Shown: positions 54,014 to 63,499, numbered from the stretch's first letter. The stretch: DNA of 64,000 nucleotides from Deltaproteobacteria bacterium (GCA_029553295.1 JAKPCK010000002.1:17538-81537), one strand, 5' to 3'. Translations and numbers: made by a program. Notes: generated from the sequence alone by a model not told the origin.

Positions 54014-54780
54014 ACTAGACCGTCCTCCTTTCCCCAATAAACCTCACGGACAAGGGGCTCGCAGAGTACCTGGTCAGGTATGCCTTCTGCAATCAACCTG
54101 CCCTCGTGCATCACACACAACCTCTCTACAAGCTCTACGATGCGAGATATCTTATGCTCTATAATGATCATTGAAAAACCCTTCTTAAACTCTTTTATGA
54201 TCCTTGATACCTCCACTATCTCTTGATCGCTTAAACCTGCAAAAGGCTCATCAAGGAGAAGTATCTTTGGGTTCATTGATAATGCAACGGCAATCTCAAG
54301 TTTTCTTTTGTCCCCATAAGAGAGTTCAGATGTCATAATCTCTGCCTTTTTTTCAATGCCCAATATTTTCAAAGCCTCAAGGCAGATTTTTTTAAGTGCT
54401 GGTTTATGCGCCTCTGAAAAGAAGAAGCGGCCTATCGAATAGGAGATACCACTGGATTTAATATTGGATAAAATGAGGTTATCTAGAACACTGAGATGGT
54501 CAAACACAGATACAAGCTGAAATGTCCTTATTATGCCCATCATGACTCTCTTATGAGGTGGTTTATCTGTTATATCTCTGCCATAAAAGAAAATCTTGCC
54601 TTTTGTGGGTGGAAAAAAACCAGTAAGGAGGTTAAAAAAAGTTGTCTTACCGGCACCATTTGGGCCAATTATCCCAACAGATTCACCTTCATTTATCTTG
54701 AAGTTGACACTGTCCACTGCAACAAGACCATTGAAGTTTATGGTTACATCATTTGTCTCAAGTATAGGATTTTCTTTCAT
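54001..54780 (-). CDS. livG: branched-chain amino acid-type ABC ATPase (LivG)
   Basis: 259 residues. Walker A GPNGAGKTT, family insertion GIIRTFQLVSVFDHLSVLDN, signature LSYGDKRKLEIA (typical LivG variant), Walker B ILLLDEPFAGL. Follows the binding-protein gene by 12 bases. Confidence 0.92.
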   Translation of the reverse strand: MKENPILETNDVTINFNGLVAVDSVNFKINEGESVGIIGPNGAGKTTFFNLLTGFFPPTKGKIFFYGRDITDKPPHKRVMMGIIRTFQLVSVFDHLSVLDNLILSNIKSSGISYSIGRFFFSEAHKPALKKICLEALKILGIEKKAEIMTSELSYGDKRKLEIAVALSMNPKILLLDEPFAGLSDQEIVEVSRIIKEFKKGFSMIIIEHKISRIVELVERLCVMHEGRLIAEGIPDQVLCEPLVREVYWGKEDGLVCSV

Positions 54781-54792
54781 GGCATACCTTTT

Positions 54793-56058
54793 CTATTTAT
54801 AACCTAATGTTGATAATGGTGGGAGATAATCTTCACCAGTATAGGCATCTATAATCTTGACTAAATCCCACTTCTTGTCCTTTCTCTCCTTTGGACCTTT
54901 TCCAATAACAACATAGGCGCCGTATTTAAATAGAGGTTGATGGTCAGCCCTCCATACGCCTTTACCTTTCATAGAGTCAAATTGTGGGTTTGCTAAAAGC
55001 GCCTTTGCTATTGCCTTTGCATCAAGGGAGTTGGCAAGCTCTATACCTCTAACAGCCTCCATAACCCCTTCATATGCCATTGCAGAATAAGGATCAGGTG
55101 GATATTTATATTCCTGCTGAAATTTTTTGGCAAAGGCATCAGATGCCTTAACTATTGCGGTGTCCTTAAATCCCTTCATATCATAATACCATGACATAAG
55201 GGAGTAAACACCCTCTAATGCCTCAGGTGGGACACCACTACCAAAGGCATTGGTCATCCAGTTAAACCAAAGGGCTTTTACATTTTTCTTAAGACCTGTC
55301 TCGTAGGCCTGTTTTAAGACATTTATGGCGTCTACACCCCAATGCGCCAACATGACAACATCAGGTTTTTTCTCGCCTATTTTTAAAAGATATGATGTAT
55401 AATCACTTGTCCCTACCGGTGATTCTACATAGTCTACCTTTATCCCTCTTTTTTCAAATGCTGCCTTTGCACCTGCCCACTGGTCACGACCAAAGGCATA
55501 GGCTGGCCCAAAGAATATGACCTTTTTATAACCCAACTTATCAACTATATAGGCTGCACCGGCATAACCTATAGAATATGCACATCCATGTATAGAGAAT
55601 GTGGTCTCTGCCATCTCATTTTTATCAAACATACCTATGGCAACGACATTTACTGGAAAATAGGCAATAGGTGTTTTTTTAACTTCTTTGTTGAGGGCAG
55701 CAGATATAGGGGCAAAGGTCTGTCCTACTATTACATTTACCTTGTTTTCATCCTTTAACTCACGGAATCTCCTTATGGCTATATCAGGCTTTGATTCATC
55801 GTCTTTAACATAGTATTCAATGGGAACCTTTTTCCCTCCAATGGTAACGCCACCTTTTGCATTAATCTCTTTTATGGCAAGTTTTGCCCCATCAAGCTGA
55901 ACAGGTCCTATGGGGGATGCAGCGCCTGTTAAGCCAAACATCAGTCCTATCCTTACCTTATCCGGGGTAGCTCCATTTGCCGGGATAGTGAATAAAAAAC
56001 ATGAGATGATTAAAGTTGTCATAAAGAAAAAAATCAAAGATTTTAGTTGTTTTTTCAT
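54793..56058 (-). CDS. branched-chain amino acid-type ABC substrate-binding protein (LivJ/K-like)
   Basis: 421 residues. Signal peptide 1-29 (MKKQLKSLIFFFMTTLIISC ...), then KVRIGLMFGLTGAASPIGP, the standard start of periplasmic binding protein type 1 of the HAAT family; the SPIGP...LDGAKLA segment binds the ligand carboxylate/amine. HAAT binding proteins in anaerobes take amino acids, amides, urea or aromatic acids. ATG at 56058 has GGAGGT five bases upstream; the longer frame to 56118 is rejected. Confidence 0.9.
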   Translation of the reverse strand: MKKQLKSLIFFFMTTLIISCFLFTIPANGATPDKVRIGLMFGLTGAASPIGPVQLDGAKLAIKEINAKGGVTIGGKKVPIEYYVKDDESKPDIAIRRFRELKDENKVNVIVGQTFAPISAALNKEVKKTPIAYFPVNVVAIGMFDKNEMAETTFSIHGCAYSIGYAGAAYIVDKLGYKKVIFFGPAYAFGRDQWAGAKAAFEKRGIKVDYVESPVGTSDYTSYLLKIGEKKPDVVMLAHWGVDAINVLKQAYETGLKKNVKALWFNWMTNAFGSGVPPEALEGVYSLMSWYYDMKGFKDTAIVKASDAFAKKFQQEYKYPPDPYSAMAYEGVMEAVRGIELANSLDAKAIAKALLANPQFDSMKGKGVWRADHQPLFKYGAYVVIGKGPKERKDKKWDLVKIIDAYTGEDYLPPLSTLGYK

Positions 56059-56075
56059 TTTATACCTCCATAATT

Positions 56076-56759
56076 TCATATAGATTTTATTTTTTTTAAA
56101 TTTGCCACCTCCTTCCATGTCTCGTTTATAGAACTTATTTTTATCTGGTCTATCATGCGTTGATTATGCTCGATAAATGCCTCCTCGGCTTCGTTTGAAT
56201 CTCTGTTTTTTATCGCCTCCAGTATTCTCAAATGGTGTCTATATAGTTCTGGTAGTATGGGGTTTATCAACATGGCTATTGGTCGCATCTTATTTTTTAT
56301 AGCCTCAAGCATCTCTTGAAGGGTTTGATTTCCACTCAACTCATATATGATGGCATGGAATTCAAAATCTAATTTAGAATAGGCTACTAAATCTTCCTTT
56401 TCCACTGCCTTTGCCTGCTTATCCAGACAGGCCATCATCTTTTTAATTGCCTTTTCATTGGCATTTTGTGCAGCAAGCCTTGCGGCCAATCCCTCTAATG
56501 CCTGTCTTACAGTGTACATCTCTATGGCTGCCTTTGGTGTGAGGGTGGCCATAAAGACCCCTCTATTGGGTATGTTTTCAAGGAGCCCTTCCTGCATTAG
56601 TCTATGCACTGCCTCCCATACAGGTGTCCTGCTTGCGCCCACCTCTTTTGCAATTTGTTCAACATTTATCCTTGCACCAGGGCTGAACCTATGATTTAGA
56701 ATCATATTTTTTAAGATATCGTATACCTGATGACTTAATCTCTGTTTATTTACCTTCAT
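56076..56759 (-). CDS. GntR-family regulator, FadR/FCD subfamily
   Basis: 227 residues. N-terminal winged helix (about 10-70: VYDILKNMILNHRFSPGARI, VEQIAKEVGASRTPVWEAVH) and a C-terminal helical FCD ligand domain with the metal-binding pattern (DFEFHAIIY, IKNRDSNEAEEAFIEHNQRM). First gene of the import operon, 17 bases before the binding-protein gene, so probably the operon's effector-responsive regulator. The ligand is likely a carboxylate (family knowledge). Confidence 0.9.
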   Translation of the reverse strand: MKVNKQRLSHQVYDILKNMILNHRFSPGARINVEQIAKEVGASRTPVWEAVHRLMQEGLLENIPNRGVFMATLTPKAAIEMYTVRQALEGLAARLAAQNANEKAIKKMMACLDKQAKAVEKEDLVAYSKLDFEFHAIIYELSGNQTLQEMLEAIKNKMRPIAMLINPILPELYRHHLRILEAIKNRDSNEAEEAFIEHNQRMIDQIKISSINETWKEVANLKKIKSI

Positions 56760-56778
56760 TTTTTGAAGCCTTTTGGGG

Positions 56779-56838
56779 TACTCCCCCGCTCATAATTTTT
56801 TAAAGAAGGGGGGTTAGGGTGGGATGAGCGGGGGAGTA
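56779..56838. repeat. GC-rich long-loop inverted repeat in the gntR leader
   Basis: TACTCCCCCGCTCAT (56779-56793) and ATGAGCGGGGGAGTA (56824-56838) are perfectly complementary, with a 30-base loop containing GGGTTAGGGTGGG. It lies 20 bases before the gntR ATG, in the presumed 5' leader (a minus-strand TTGACA is at 56907-56902, without a strong -10). It contrasts with the AT-rich surroundings and could be a REP-like element or a leader hairpin. A 12-base palindrome ATTTCATGAAAT lies at 56932-56943. Confidence 0.6.
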
Positions 56839-56992
56839 TTTGCTTAATGTTCATAACCATATCTCTTATTCCTTTTTATATTTATTAAAAATTGAAATCT
56901 TTGTCAAGAAAATTCGTGAAAAATATTTCATATTTCATGAAATTTAAAAAAATATCAATATATCTGGTGAGTTATTACAATTAATTTTTCAC

Positions 56993-58006
56993 TTATAAAC
57001 CAATGCCGTCGATTTTTGTGTTACAGAAAATGCAGGCACCTTCTTTTAGATTGTATTCTAAAATGGTATAGCCGAATCTTTTGATGATAGGCCTTTTACA
57101 GTTATAGCAGTATGTGTTTTCACCGTCTGAGCCAGGGATGTTTCCCTCATAGACATAACGGAGTCCAGTCTCCATGCCTATCCCCCTTGCCCTTTTCAGT
57201 GTCTTGGCCGGTGTCCTTTTTGCATCGAGACACTTGTATGTGGGATAGAATGCACTTACATGCCATGGGGTCTCAACACCTGTCTCATCTTTAATGAAAC
57301 GGGCTATAGCCTTTAACTCATCTTCACCATCATTGTAACCGGGTATTATAAGGGTTGTAATCTCTATCCATATGCCCAGCGATTTATAGAGTTTTATCGT
57401 ATCTATGACCCCCTGAAGCTCTGCCTTACACTGTCTTTTGTAGAAATCCTTATCAAAACCCTTTAAATCTATGTTTGCCCCGTCGAGATATGGCCTTATT
57501 GCCTTTAACGGCTCTTCTTCTATATATCCGTTTGTGACAAAGTTGTTGTATATACCCCTTGTCTTTGCCAGTTTTGCTATGTCAAAGGCATATTCATAGA
57601 ATACTGTAGGCTCTGTATATGTATAGGATATGCTCCTGCAACCTGATTTTTCTGCCATATCCACTACATCTTCCGGCAAGATCCTCTCGCCTACTATCCT
57701 TTTCTCCTCTTGTGGCATCTGGGATATCTCATAGTTCTGACAGTGGAGGCATCGGAAGTTACAGCCTACCGTGGCAATAGAGAATGCCTTTGAACCAGGG
57801 AAAAAGTGAAAAAGGGGTTTTTTTTCAATAGGGTCAACATGATATGAACATGGATACCCGTAGACAAGGCTATAAAGGATACCATCTCTATTTTCCCTTA
57901 CACTGCAGAAGCCCCTTTTTCCTTCTGCTATTATGCAGTTATGACGACACAAACGGCATCTTACCCTGTTGTCCTCGAGTTTTTCGTAAAAAGAGGCGGG
58001 TTTCAT
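56993..58006 (-). CDS. amrS: AmmeMemoRadiSam-system radical SAM protein
   Basis: 337 residues. A zinc/cysteine motif CRLCRHNC opens the protein; the radical SAM motif is CNFRCLHCQN near residue 83; a C-terminal pair of CxxC motifs (CYNCKRPI, CIFCNTKI) is present. This combination is the AmrS family, usually found with AMMECR1- and Memo-domain proteins, whose reaction is unknown. Those partners are not in the window. The stop-side neighbour upstream is lon (31-base gap). Confidence 0.88.
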   Translation of the reverse strand: MKPASFYEKLEDNRVRCRLCRHNCIIAEGKRGFCSVRENRDGILYSLVYGYPCSYHVDPIEKKPLFHFFPGSKAFSIATVGCNFRCLHCQNYEISQMPQEEKRIVGERILPEDVVDMAEKSGCRSISYTYTEPTVFYEYAFDIAKLAKTRGIYNNFVTNGYIEEEPLKAIRPYLDGANIDLKGFDKDFYKRQCKAELQGVIDTIKLYKSLGIWIEITTLIIPGYNDGEDELKAIARFIKDETGVETPWHVSAFYPTYKCLDAKRTPAKTLKRARGIGMETGLRYVYEGNIPGSDGENTYCYNCKRPIIKRFGYTILEYNLKEGACIFCNTKIDGIGL

Positions 58007-58037
58007 AATAATCCCCCTATTCAGGATGCTGGGTATA

Positions 58038-60368
58038 CTACTTAAAAACTAGGTCTACTACCTCGTCCATATTCTTGACTGGTATGAATTTCAGGTGTCT
58101 TTTTACATACTGAGGTATCTCGTCAAAATCCCTTGTATTTTCATGGGGTATAATTACTGACTCCATCCTTGCCCTGAGTGCAGCCAGTGCCTTCTCCTTG
58201 AGACCCCCTATGGGTAGCACCCTGCCTGTCAGTGTTATCTCCCCTGTCATGGCAATCTTTCTCTTTACAGGTCTCTGGGTAATGGCACTTATCATGGCTA
58301 TGGCCATGGTTATGCCTGCAGAAGGCCCGTCTTTGGGGATTGCACCCTGGGGGACATGGACATGCATCTCCAGATTATCGAATATACCATCCTCTATGCC
58401 GAGCTCTCCGGCCTTGGATTTTATATAGGTAAGGGCTGCCTGTGCAGACTCCTTCATCACATCCCCCATGCTCCCTGTAAGGGTCAGGTCTTTTTTCCCT
58501 TTCCTGCATGATGCCTCAACATAGAGGACATCACCCCCGAACTCTGTCCATGCAAGACCAGTTGCTATCCCTGGCATGTCACCATCCAACTCGCTTTCAG
58601 GGAGATATTTTGGGGCGCCGAGGAATGTATGGAGGTTTTTTGTGGTTATTACGGTCTTTTTCTTATTGCCCTCTGCGATCTTCCTTGCCACCTTTCTCGT
58701 GACAGACGCTATCTCCCTCTCAAGGTTTCTCAGCCCTGCCTCTCTTGTATACTCCTGGATTATCTTTGTTATGGCACGGTCTGTATATTGTAGATACCTC
58801 TCCTTTATCCCGTTCTCCTTTAACTGTTTAGGGATGAGGTATCTCTTTGCAATCATGAGTTTGTCTTTCTCTGTGTATCCTGCTATGTCTATAATCTCCA
58901 TCCTGTCTCTTAATGCAGATGGTATGGTATCGATCCTGTTGGCGGTTGTTATAAACATGACCTTTGAGAGGTCAAAGGGGACATTCAGATAGTGGTCGCT
59001 AAATGAGTGATTCTGTTCAGGGTCTAACACCTCAAGGAGTGCACTTGCCGGGTCGCCCCTAAAGTCTGTACCTATCTTGTCTATCTCATCCATCATAAAT
59101 ACAGGGTTATTTGAACCTGCCTGTTTGATACACTGGATAATCCTGCCTGGCATAGAGCCCACATAGGTCCTCCTGTGACCCCTTATCTCTGCCTCATCCT
59201 TCATGCCTCCTAAGGATATCCTGGAGAACCTCCTGCCGAGTGCCCTTGCAATGGATTTACCCAGGGATGTCTTACCTACACCAGGGGGACCAACAAAGCA
59301 TAGGATTGGGCCTTTCATCTCACCCTTGAGCTTTATAACGCTTAAGAATTCAAGTATCCTCTCCTTTACCTTATCGAGATTATAATGGTCTTCATCGAGG
59401 ACCTTCTTTGCCAGTTTTATATCCATGTTGTCCTGGGTTGATACACTCCAGGGAAGTTCTACAAGCCATTCTATATATGTCCTGACCATGGATGATTCTA
59501 CGGCATCGGGGTGCATGAGGTCGAGCCTCTCGAGCTGCTTCTTTGCCTCCTTTTCTACCTCCTTGGGCATCTTTGCCTTTTTGATGCGCTTCTGGAGGTC
59601 CTCTATCTCCTCAGACCTCTCATCTCCCTCCCCGAGTTCGTTTTTTATTGCCTTCATCTGCTCCCGCAGGAAATAGTCCCTCTGGCTCTTTGTCATCTCC
59701 TCCTTGGCCTGGGAGAGGATCTTTGCCTGCATATTGAGAAGCTCTATCTCCTTGCCCAGTATCTCGGAGAGCTTCTTCAGCCTCTCTATAGGGTCTATTA
59801 TCTCCAGTATCTCCTGTGCCTTCTCCACTGTAAGTCCCAGGTTTGCAGCAGCTATATCTGCCAGCTTTCCCGGTTCGTCAATGGTGTCGAGGACTATAAG
59901 TATATCAGGGGGGACCATCCTACCCATAGAGACCACCCTCTCCATCTCCTCCTTCACATATCTCATGAGGGCCTCTATCTCGAGGGTTATCTCTGTTATG
60001 ATGGGTTCTTCAATGGCATCAATCTTTACGAGGAATGTAGGGGTCTCCTGGACATATTCCTTTACCTTTGCCTTCTTTATCCCCTGGATTAAGACCTTTA
60101 CCCTCCCGTCAGGGAGCCTCAGCATCCTCATTATCTGAGATACTACACCGATACTATAAATCCTTTCCGGTAGAGGGTCTTCGTCTGTCAAATCCTTTTG
60201 CGCTGCAACTATTATTAGCCTGTCCTTAGACAGGGCCTTTTCTACTGCATTGATGGACATGTCCCTGCCCACAAAAAGGGGCAGGATTACCGATGGATAC
60301 ATTACCATGTCCCTTACCGGCAGAAGTGGCAGTATCTCGGGTATCTTTATTATCTCGCCTTCAACCAT
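58038..60368 (-). CDS. lon: ATP-dependent protease Lon
   Basis: 776 residues, the normal length for bacterial LonA. N-terminal LAN domain ([20 protein letters not shown]), AAA+ domain with Walker [10 protein letters not shown] and [10 protein letters not shown], sensor-2 region, and the Ser-Lys protease domain: [12 protein letters not shown] (catalytic Ser) and [10 protein letters not shown] (Lys). It degrades misfolded and regulatory proteins. ATG start; a repeat-bearing leader lies upstream. Confidence 0.96.
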   Translation of the reverse strand: MVEGEIIKIPEILPLLPVRDMVMYPSVILPLFVGRDMSINAVEKALSKDRLIIVAAQKDLTDEDPLPERIYSIGVVSQIMRMLRLPDGRVKVLIQGIKKAKVKEYVQETPTFLVKIDAIEEPIITEITLEIEALMRYVKEEMERVVSMGRMVPPDILIVLDTIDEPGKLADIAAANLGLTVEKAQEILEIIDPIERLKKLSEILGKEIELLNMQAKILSQAKEEMTKSQRDYFLREQMKAIKNELGEGDERSEEIEDLQKRIKKAKMPKEVEKEAKKQLERLDLMHPDAVESSMVRTYIEWLVELPWSVSTQDNMDIKLAKKVLDEDHYNLDKVKERILEFLSVIKLKGEMKGPILCFVGPPGVGKTSLGKSIARALGRRFSRISLGGMKDEAEIRGHRRTYVGSMPGRIIQCIKQAGSNNPVFMMDEIDKIGTDFRGDPASALLEVLDPEQNHSFSDHYLNVPFDLSKVMFITTANRIDTIPSALRDRMEIIDIAGYTEKDKLMIAKRYLIPKQLKENGIKERYLQYTDRAITKIIQEYTREAGLRNLEREIASVTRKVARKIAEGNKKKTVITTKNLHTFLGAPKYLPESELDGDMPGIATGLAWTEFGGDVLYVEASCRKGKKDLTLTGSMGDVMKESAQAALTYIKSKAGELGIEDGIFDNLEMHVHVPQGAIPKDGPSAGITMAIAMISAITQRPVKRKIAMTGEITLTGRVLPIGGLKEKALAALRARMESVIIPHENTRDFDEIPQYVKRHLKFIPVKNMDEVVDLVFK

Positions 60369-60390
60369 ATATTTTTATGCCTCCAGAGCA

Positions 60391-60491
60391 AAAGACCCTT
60401 GGGTCTCTTTACTTTATCTATAATACATTATGCAATAAACTCATAGGGGTCTCACGGATGTGCCCCATAATACAAGACCTTGTCAAAGGTC
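60391..60491. repeat. palindromic repeat copies upstream of lon
   Basis: AGACCC-TT-GGGTCT (60393-60406) resembles the hairpin at 18193-18207. GGGTCTCACGGATGTGCCCC (60445-60464) matches the reverse complement of 24084-24103 at 17 of 20 bases, and AAGACC...GGTC follows at 60474-60490. The rest of the 285-base gap between lon and the TPR gene shows nothing else. Confidence 0.5.
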
Positions 60492-60653
60492 ACAATCTAT
60501 TAACAAAGAACCTATGCCATCGATGATATAAATTAACAACAAATATAAAGGTTTTCTCCCTGAAAGTCAATCGGGGGGTTCAGCGAGAGTGAGCAAGCAT
60601 CCATCTTCAAGGTTTGCAAAAAATCTTAAATATGATATAATCAGCCCCATCAT

Positions 60654-61088
60654 ATGACCAAAAAAATTACGATTCTTCTTATGTCTTTGCACCTTCTTTT
60701 TATAGCATATGGGTGTTCTGACACAAAAAATGAAGGCCCCAGTGCAAAGGACTATTATAACAAGGCATACCATTTTATAGATGCTGGCTTTCCCCAGGAG
60801 GCAATACAACTCTATACCCTTGCCATAGAAAAAGACCCTGAATTTATTGATGCCTATTACAACAGAGGTGTTACACACTTTACCCTCAGGGAATACAAAC
60901 AGGCACTTTCTGATTTAAATAAGGTTATAGAGAAGAGGCCTGATATGGCTATTGCCTATGCAAGCAGGGGGTCTGTATATGACAAGATGGGTGATGGCTA
61001 TAGGGCATTAAAAGACTTTAAAAAGGCAGCCCAGCTCGGTGACAGAGACACTCAGGATTATCTCCGTGCAAAAAATATAAAGTGGTAG
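60654..61088 (+). CDS. TPR-repeat lipoprotein
   Basis: 144 residues. A lipoprotein-type signal (ILLMSLHLLFIAYGC, Cys21) is followed by three tetratricopeptide repeats (AKDYYNKAYHFIDAGFPQEA; IDAYYNRGVTHFTLREYKQA; AIAYASRGSVYDKMGDGYRA). A small periplasmic scaffold protein of unknown partner. The lipobox lacks the usual Leu at -3 but is otherwise acceptable. Confidence 0.8.
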   Translation: MTKKITILLMSLHLLFIAYGCSDTKNEGPSAKDYYNKAYHFIDAGFPQEAIQLYTLAIEKDPEFIDAYYNRGVTHFTLREYKQALSDLNKVIEKRPDMAIAYASRGSVYDKMGDGYRALKDFKKAAQLGDRDTQDYLRAKNIKW

Positions 61089-61103
61089 GAAGAAAGCCCA
61101 GGG

Positions 61104-61223
61104 TTATCTTTCTGTTGTTCGGTTTTTGCGTTTTTTTATCCATTTAGAGATAAGGTAGCTTGCAAAGAATAAACCCATTGCAATCCATATTATCTCGTAT
61201 ACAAGCATGAAATCAAAGTTCAT
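61104..61223 (-). CDS. small single-TM protein downstream of the symporter
   Basis: A 39-residue frame: a short acidic N-terminus (MNFDFMLVYE), a hydrophobic helix (IIWIAMGLFFASYLI) and a basic tail (SKWIKKRKNRTTER), obeying the positive-inside rule. No strong ribosome site, and the symporter terminator lies upstream, so expression is uncertain. It may be an accessory peptide of the symporter or chance. Confidence 0.4.
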   Translation of the reverse strand: MNFDFMLVYEIIWIAMGLFFASYLISKWIKKRKNRTTER

Positions 61224-61251
61224 ATATTTTTTCCCAATCTTTAGAATAGAT

Positions 61252-61281
61252 AAAGAGGGGCTATTTTGCCCCTCTTTTTTT
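61252..61281. terminator. terminator between the symporter and the TPR gene
   Basis: AAAGAGGGGC (61252-61261), loop TATTTT, GCCCCTCTTT (61268-61277), with T-rich tails on both strands (TTTTTTT on plus, TTTATCTATT on minus). It lies just past the symporter stop. Confidence 0.85.
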
Positions 61282-61283
61282 GG

Positions 61284-62855
61284 TTATTTTTTAGCAGGGA
61301 ATAGTTTGTCAAGGAGTTCCTTTGAAGGTGGTTTTGTGATGGCGCTTACGACAAAGTAGAGGATACCGCAGCCTATAACAAGCCACCATTCAAATGTCCC
61401 CATACCAATCTCTTTCTTGAAGAGGACCTTATAGCCTCCGTAGATGCTCATTCCCGTTCCATATAAGACAGTTACAAGGGCGCCCCATTTAGTTGCACCT
61501 TTCCAGTAATAGGATACAGCGGTGACAAAGAAGAATATGGCACCGAGACCCATGGCTGCAAGACCCATGAAGATTGAAAGCAGTGGAGGTGGATTAACAA
61601 GGGTCCAGTAGAAGGGCAAAAAGAGGAAGAGGGCAATGAGGAAATATCCCAGATAGAGCATGGATTTATCAGATACAGTGGGCCACCAGGTCTTTATAAT
61701 ATCCCTTGTGATATTTGCACTCATGATAAAGACCATGCCAGCCAGTGTGGATAGGGCTGCTGCAAAAAGACCCATAACGTAGAGTGTCATAAGCGGTGCA
61801 CCACCCACTGCATGGGCAAGGGCTGGTGCTGCAAGGTCTGCAGCCCATGGTTTAATCTTGAGCAGTTCAGGGCCGTATACCATCCTGGCAACAAGGCCGT
61901 TGCTACTGCAGTCGAGCATTATGGGGATACCGGCGATGAGGTATACAACAATGATGAGTGTCCAATAACCCTTCTTTGTGAGCTTGCCCATACCAAGGAA
62001 ACGGCTCACATTATGGGGGAAACCGATTGCCATGGTAAAAAATATGACAGGTGTGGCAAGGATACCTGTTAGGCTTGCAAAGAGTTCTGTGGGTCCTACC
62101 TTTGGCAGTTCAGGCCTCATGAGTTTGATTAATGCAGGACCTACTTTAGGCTCCATATACAGCTTTGCAGAGATTTCATAGAATCCACCTGCCCAGATGA
62201 TAGCCCAGATACCTAAAAGCGCACCGACGAATCCAAGGAATGCACCCTGGAATGCCATGGACCACTGTGTGCCCACATATCCACCGAGGACCATATAAAG
62301 CCATGCAATAAATATGGAGAGAAGTAGACACCACAGGGGAGGTAAACCGGTTACAGCATACCACACACCTCCTGCTGCCTTGAGCTGACCCACTGAATAC
62401 ATGAACAGGAAGTAGAGCATACATATGGCAACTACAGTCTGGAGCATCTTACTTTCGAATCGCCTCCCTATTGTCTCAGGAAGGGTGGCTGCACCGAGTT
62501 TTGCAGAGAAATCCCTTGTCTTTACTGCAGCGAGCCAGCAGCATGGGATAAGCCCCAGTAAGCTCCATATGCCTGCAAACCACATCCCTGAAAAACCAAC
62601 TGAATAGACGACGCCTGTGGAGCCACAGAATGCCCAGCCTGAGAGATAGGATGCTGCAAGGGCGCATCCTGTTACTGCAGGACCGATGTCTCTTTTTCCT
62701 ACTAAATACTCGTCAAAGGAGCCCTTTGCTAACCTCCGCTTACTGGCAAAACCCAAAATAATAGAGATAAGCAGGAGTAACCCGACACCTACAACAGACA
62801 TTGCTACGATAGTTGCGGTTGGCTTTGGCATTGAAAGATATTGGATTGGATTCAT
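61284..62855 (-). CDS. sodium:solute symporter (ActP/monocarboxylate-like)
   Basis: 523 residues, about 13 membrane helices. FDEYLVGKRDIGPAVTGCAL and SYLSGWAFCGSTG (helix 2-3 sodium site region) and the late AALSTLAGMVFIMSANITRD match the SSS family, near the acetate/monocarboxylate branch. The frame is open to 62927, but ATG at 62855 overlaps the stop of a 51-residue membrane peptide gene (ATGA) and is preferred. The peptide and symporter probably form one unit, as with small accessory peptides known for related symporters. Confidence 0.88.
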   Translation of the reverse strand: MNPIQYLSMPKPTATIVAMSVVGVGLLLLISIILGFASKRRLAKGSFDEYLVGKRDIGPAVTGCALAASYLSGWAFCGSTGVVYSVGFSGMWFAGIWSLLGLIPCCWLAAVKTRDFSAKLGAATLPETIGRRFESKMLQTVVAICMLYFLFMYSVGQLKAAGGVWYAVTGLPPLWCLLLSIFIAWLYMVLGGYVGTQWSMAFQGAFLGFVGALLGIWAIIWAGGFYEISAKLYMEPKVGPALIKLMRPELPKVGPTELFASLTGILATPVIFFTMAIGFPHNVSRFLGMGKLTKKGYWTLIIVVYLIAGIPIMLDCSSNGLVARMVYGPELLKIKPWAADLAAPALAHAVGGAPLMTLYVMGLFAAALSTLAGMVFIMSANITRDIIKTWWPTVSDKSMLYLGYFLIALFLFLPFYWTLVNPPPLLSIFMGLAAMGLGAIFFFVTAVSYYWKGATKWGALVTVLYGTGMSIYGGYKVLFKKEIGMGTFEWWLVIGCGILYFVVSAITKPPSKELLDKLFPAKK

Positions 62856-63007
62856 TCTTTCCACCCCCTTGTAATAAGCCATGTCCCTATGAATGTCATA
62901 AGGAATAACCCGATAATGAGTGCCCACCAGACATACCAGGGATGCATAAGAACTGACGCATCAGGTAGCTGAACCGGTGGTGGTGCAATAGGTTGTGTTG
63001 GCTGCAT
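62852..63007 (-). CDS. 51-residue membrane peptide coupled to the symporter
   Basis: Begins at ATG 63007 with AAGGAGGG six bases upstream, the best ribosome site in this region. The product has a Pro-rich start (MQPTQPIAPPPVQLPD), then HPWYVWWALIIGLFLMTFIG as one TM helix and the tail TWLITRGWKE. Its stop overlaps the symporter ATG (ATGA), so expression is coupled. It is similar in size and placement to small accessory subunits of solute symporters; exact family not recognised. Confidence 0.8.
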   Translation of the reverse strand: MQPTQPIAPPPVQLPDASVLMHPWYVWWALIIGLFLMTFIGTWLITRGWKE

Positions 63008-63160
63008 ATATAACCCTCCTTCTTAATTTTTTTAAAAAAGATGTAAAACTCACCTCCTTCCCCCATGTTGTTTGTTTTAAGAAAGTCTTATTTTTTTGTA
63101 TACAGATTTATTGTTGGATTCAATTAGATTCACGCCCCCATAACCCCTGTTTTTCCTATA

Positions 63161-63188
63161 ATAATAGCTTTATTAAAAAAAAAGTCAA
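63161..63188 (-). promoter_or_regulatory. promoter of the symporter unit
   Basis: On the minus strand TTGACT (63188-63183), a 16-base spacer and TATTAT (63166-63161); the leader to the peptide ATG would be about 145 bases. The remaining AT-rich gap 63189-63469 shows no gene. Confidence 0.5.
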
Positions 63189-63469
63189 CAAAAAAATTGA
63201 TATAAATCACATAATTTTTTTAGAAAAAATAAAAAATAAAATTCAACTATTCAAAAATATTGATAAAAACCAAAAAGCCTATTGCAGATTTAAAAACTTA
63301 ATTGTTGTTTTATTTATTATCCTGAAAGTGTTAAAATATATCTTTAGGGCGCATCTGGGAGGCCCATTGGGGGTTATGAAAATTAAGGTATGGCAGTTAT
63401 ATGAATCTTTACAATGTGACCTTTGATACTACAAGGCTTGGGTCTGAACAAAAATATTCAAGGGTTTAA

Positions 63470-63499
63470 AAAGACTGTATTCTATAGTTTACAGTCTTT
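63470..63499. promoter_or_regulatory. inverted repeat before the EF-Tu domain-2-like gene
   Basis: AAAGACTGTA (63470-63479) and TACAGTCTTT (63490-63499) are perfectly complementary with a 10-base loop; an operator or leader hairpin 45 bases before the gene. No T-run follows, so a terminator is unlikely. Confidence 0.45.

Noticed and set aside
59511..60138. Overlapping open frames of 144-193 codons opposite lon
   Set aside because: Leu/Ser-rich shadow frames with no start signals; lon is certain.
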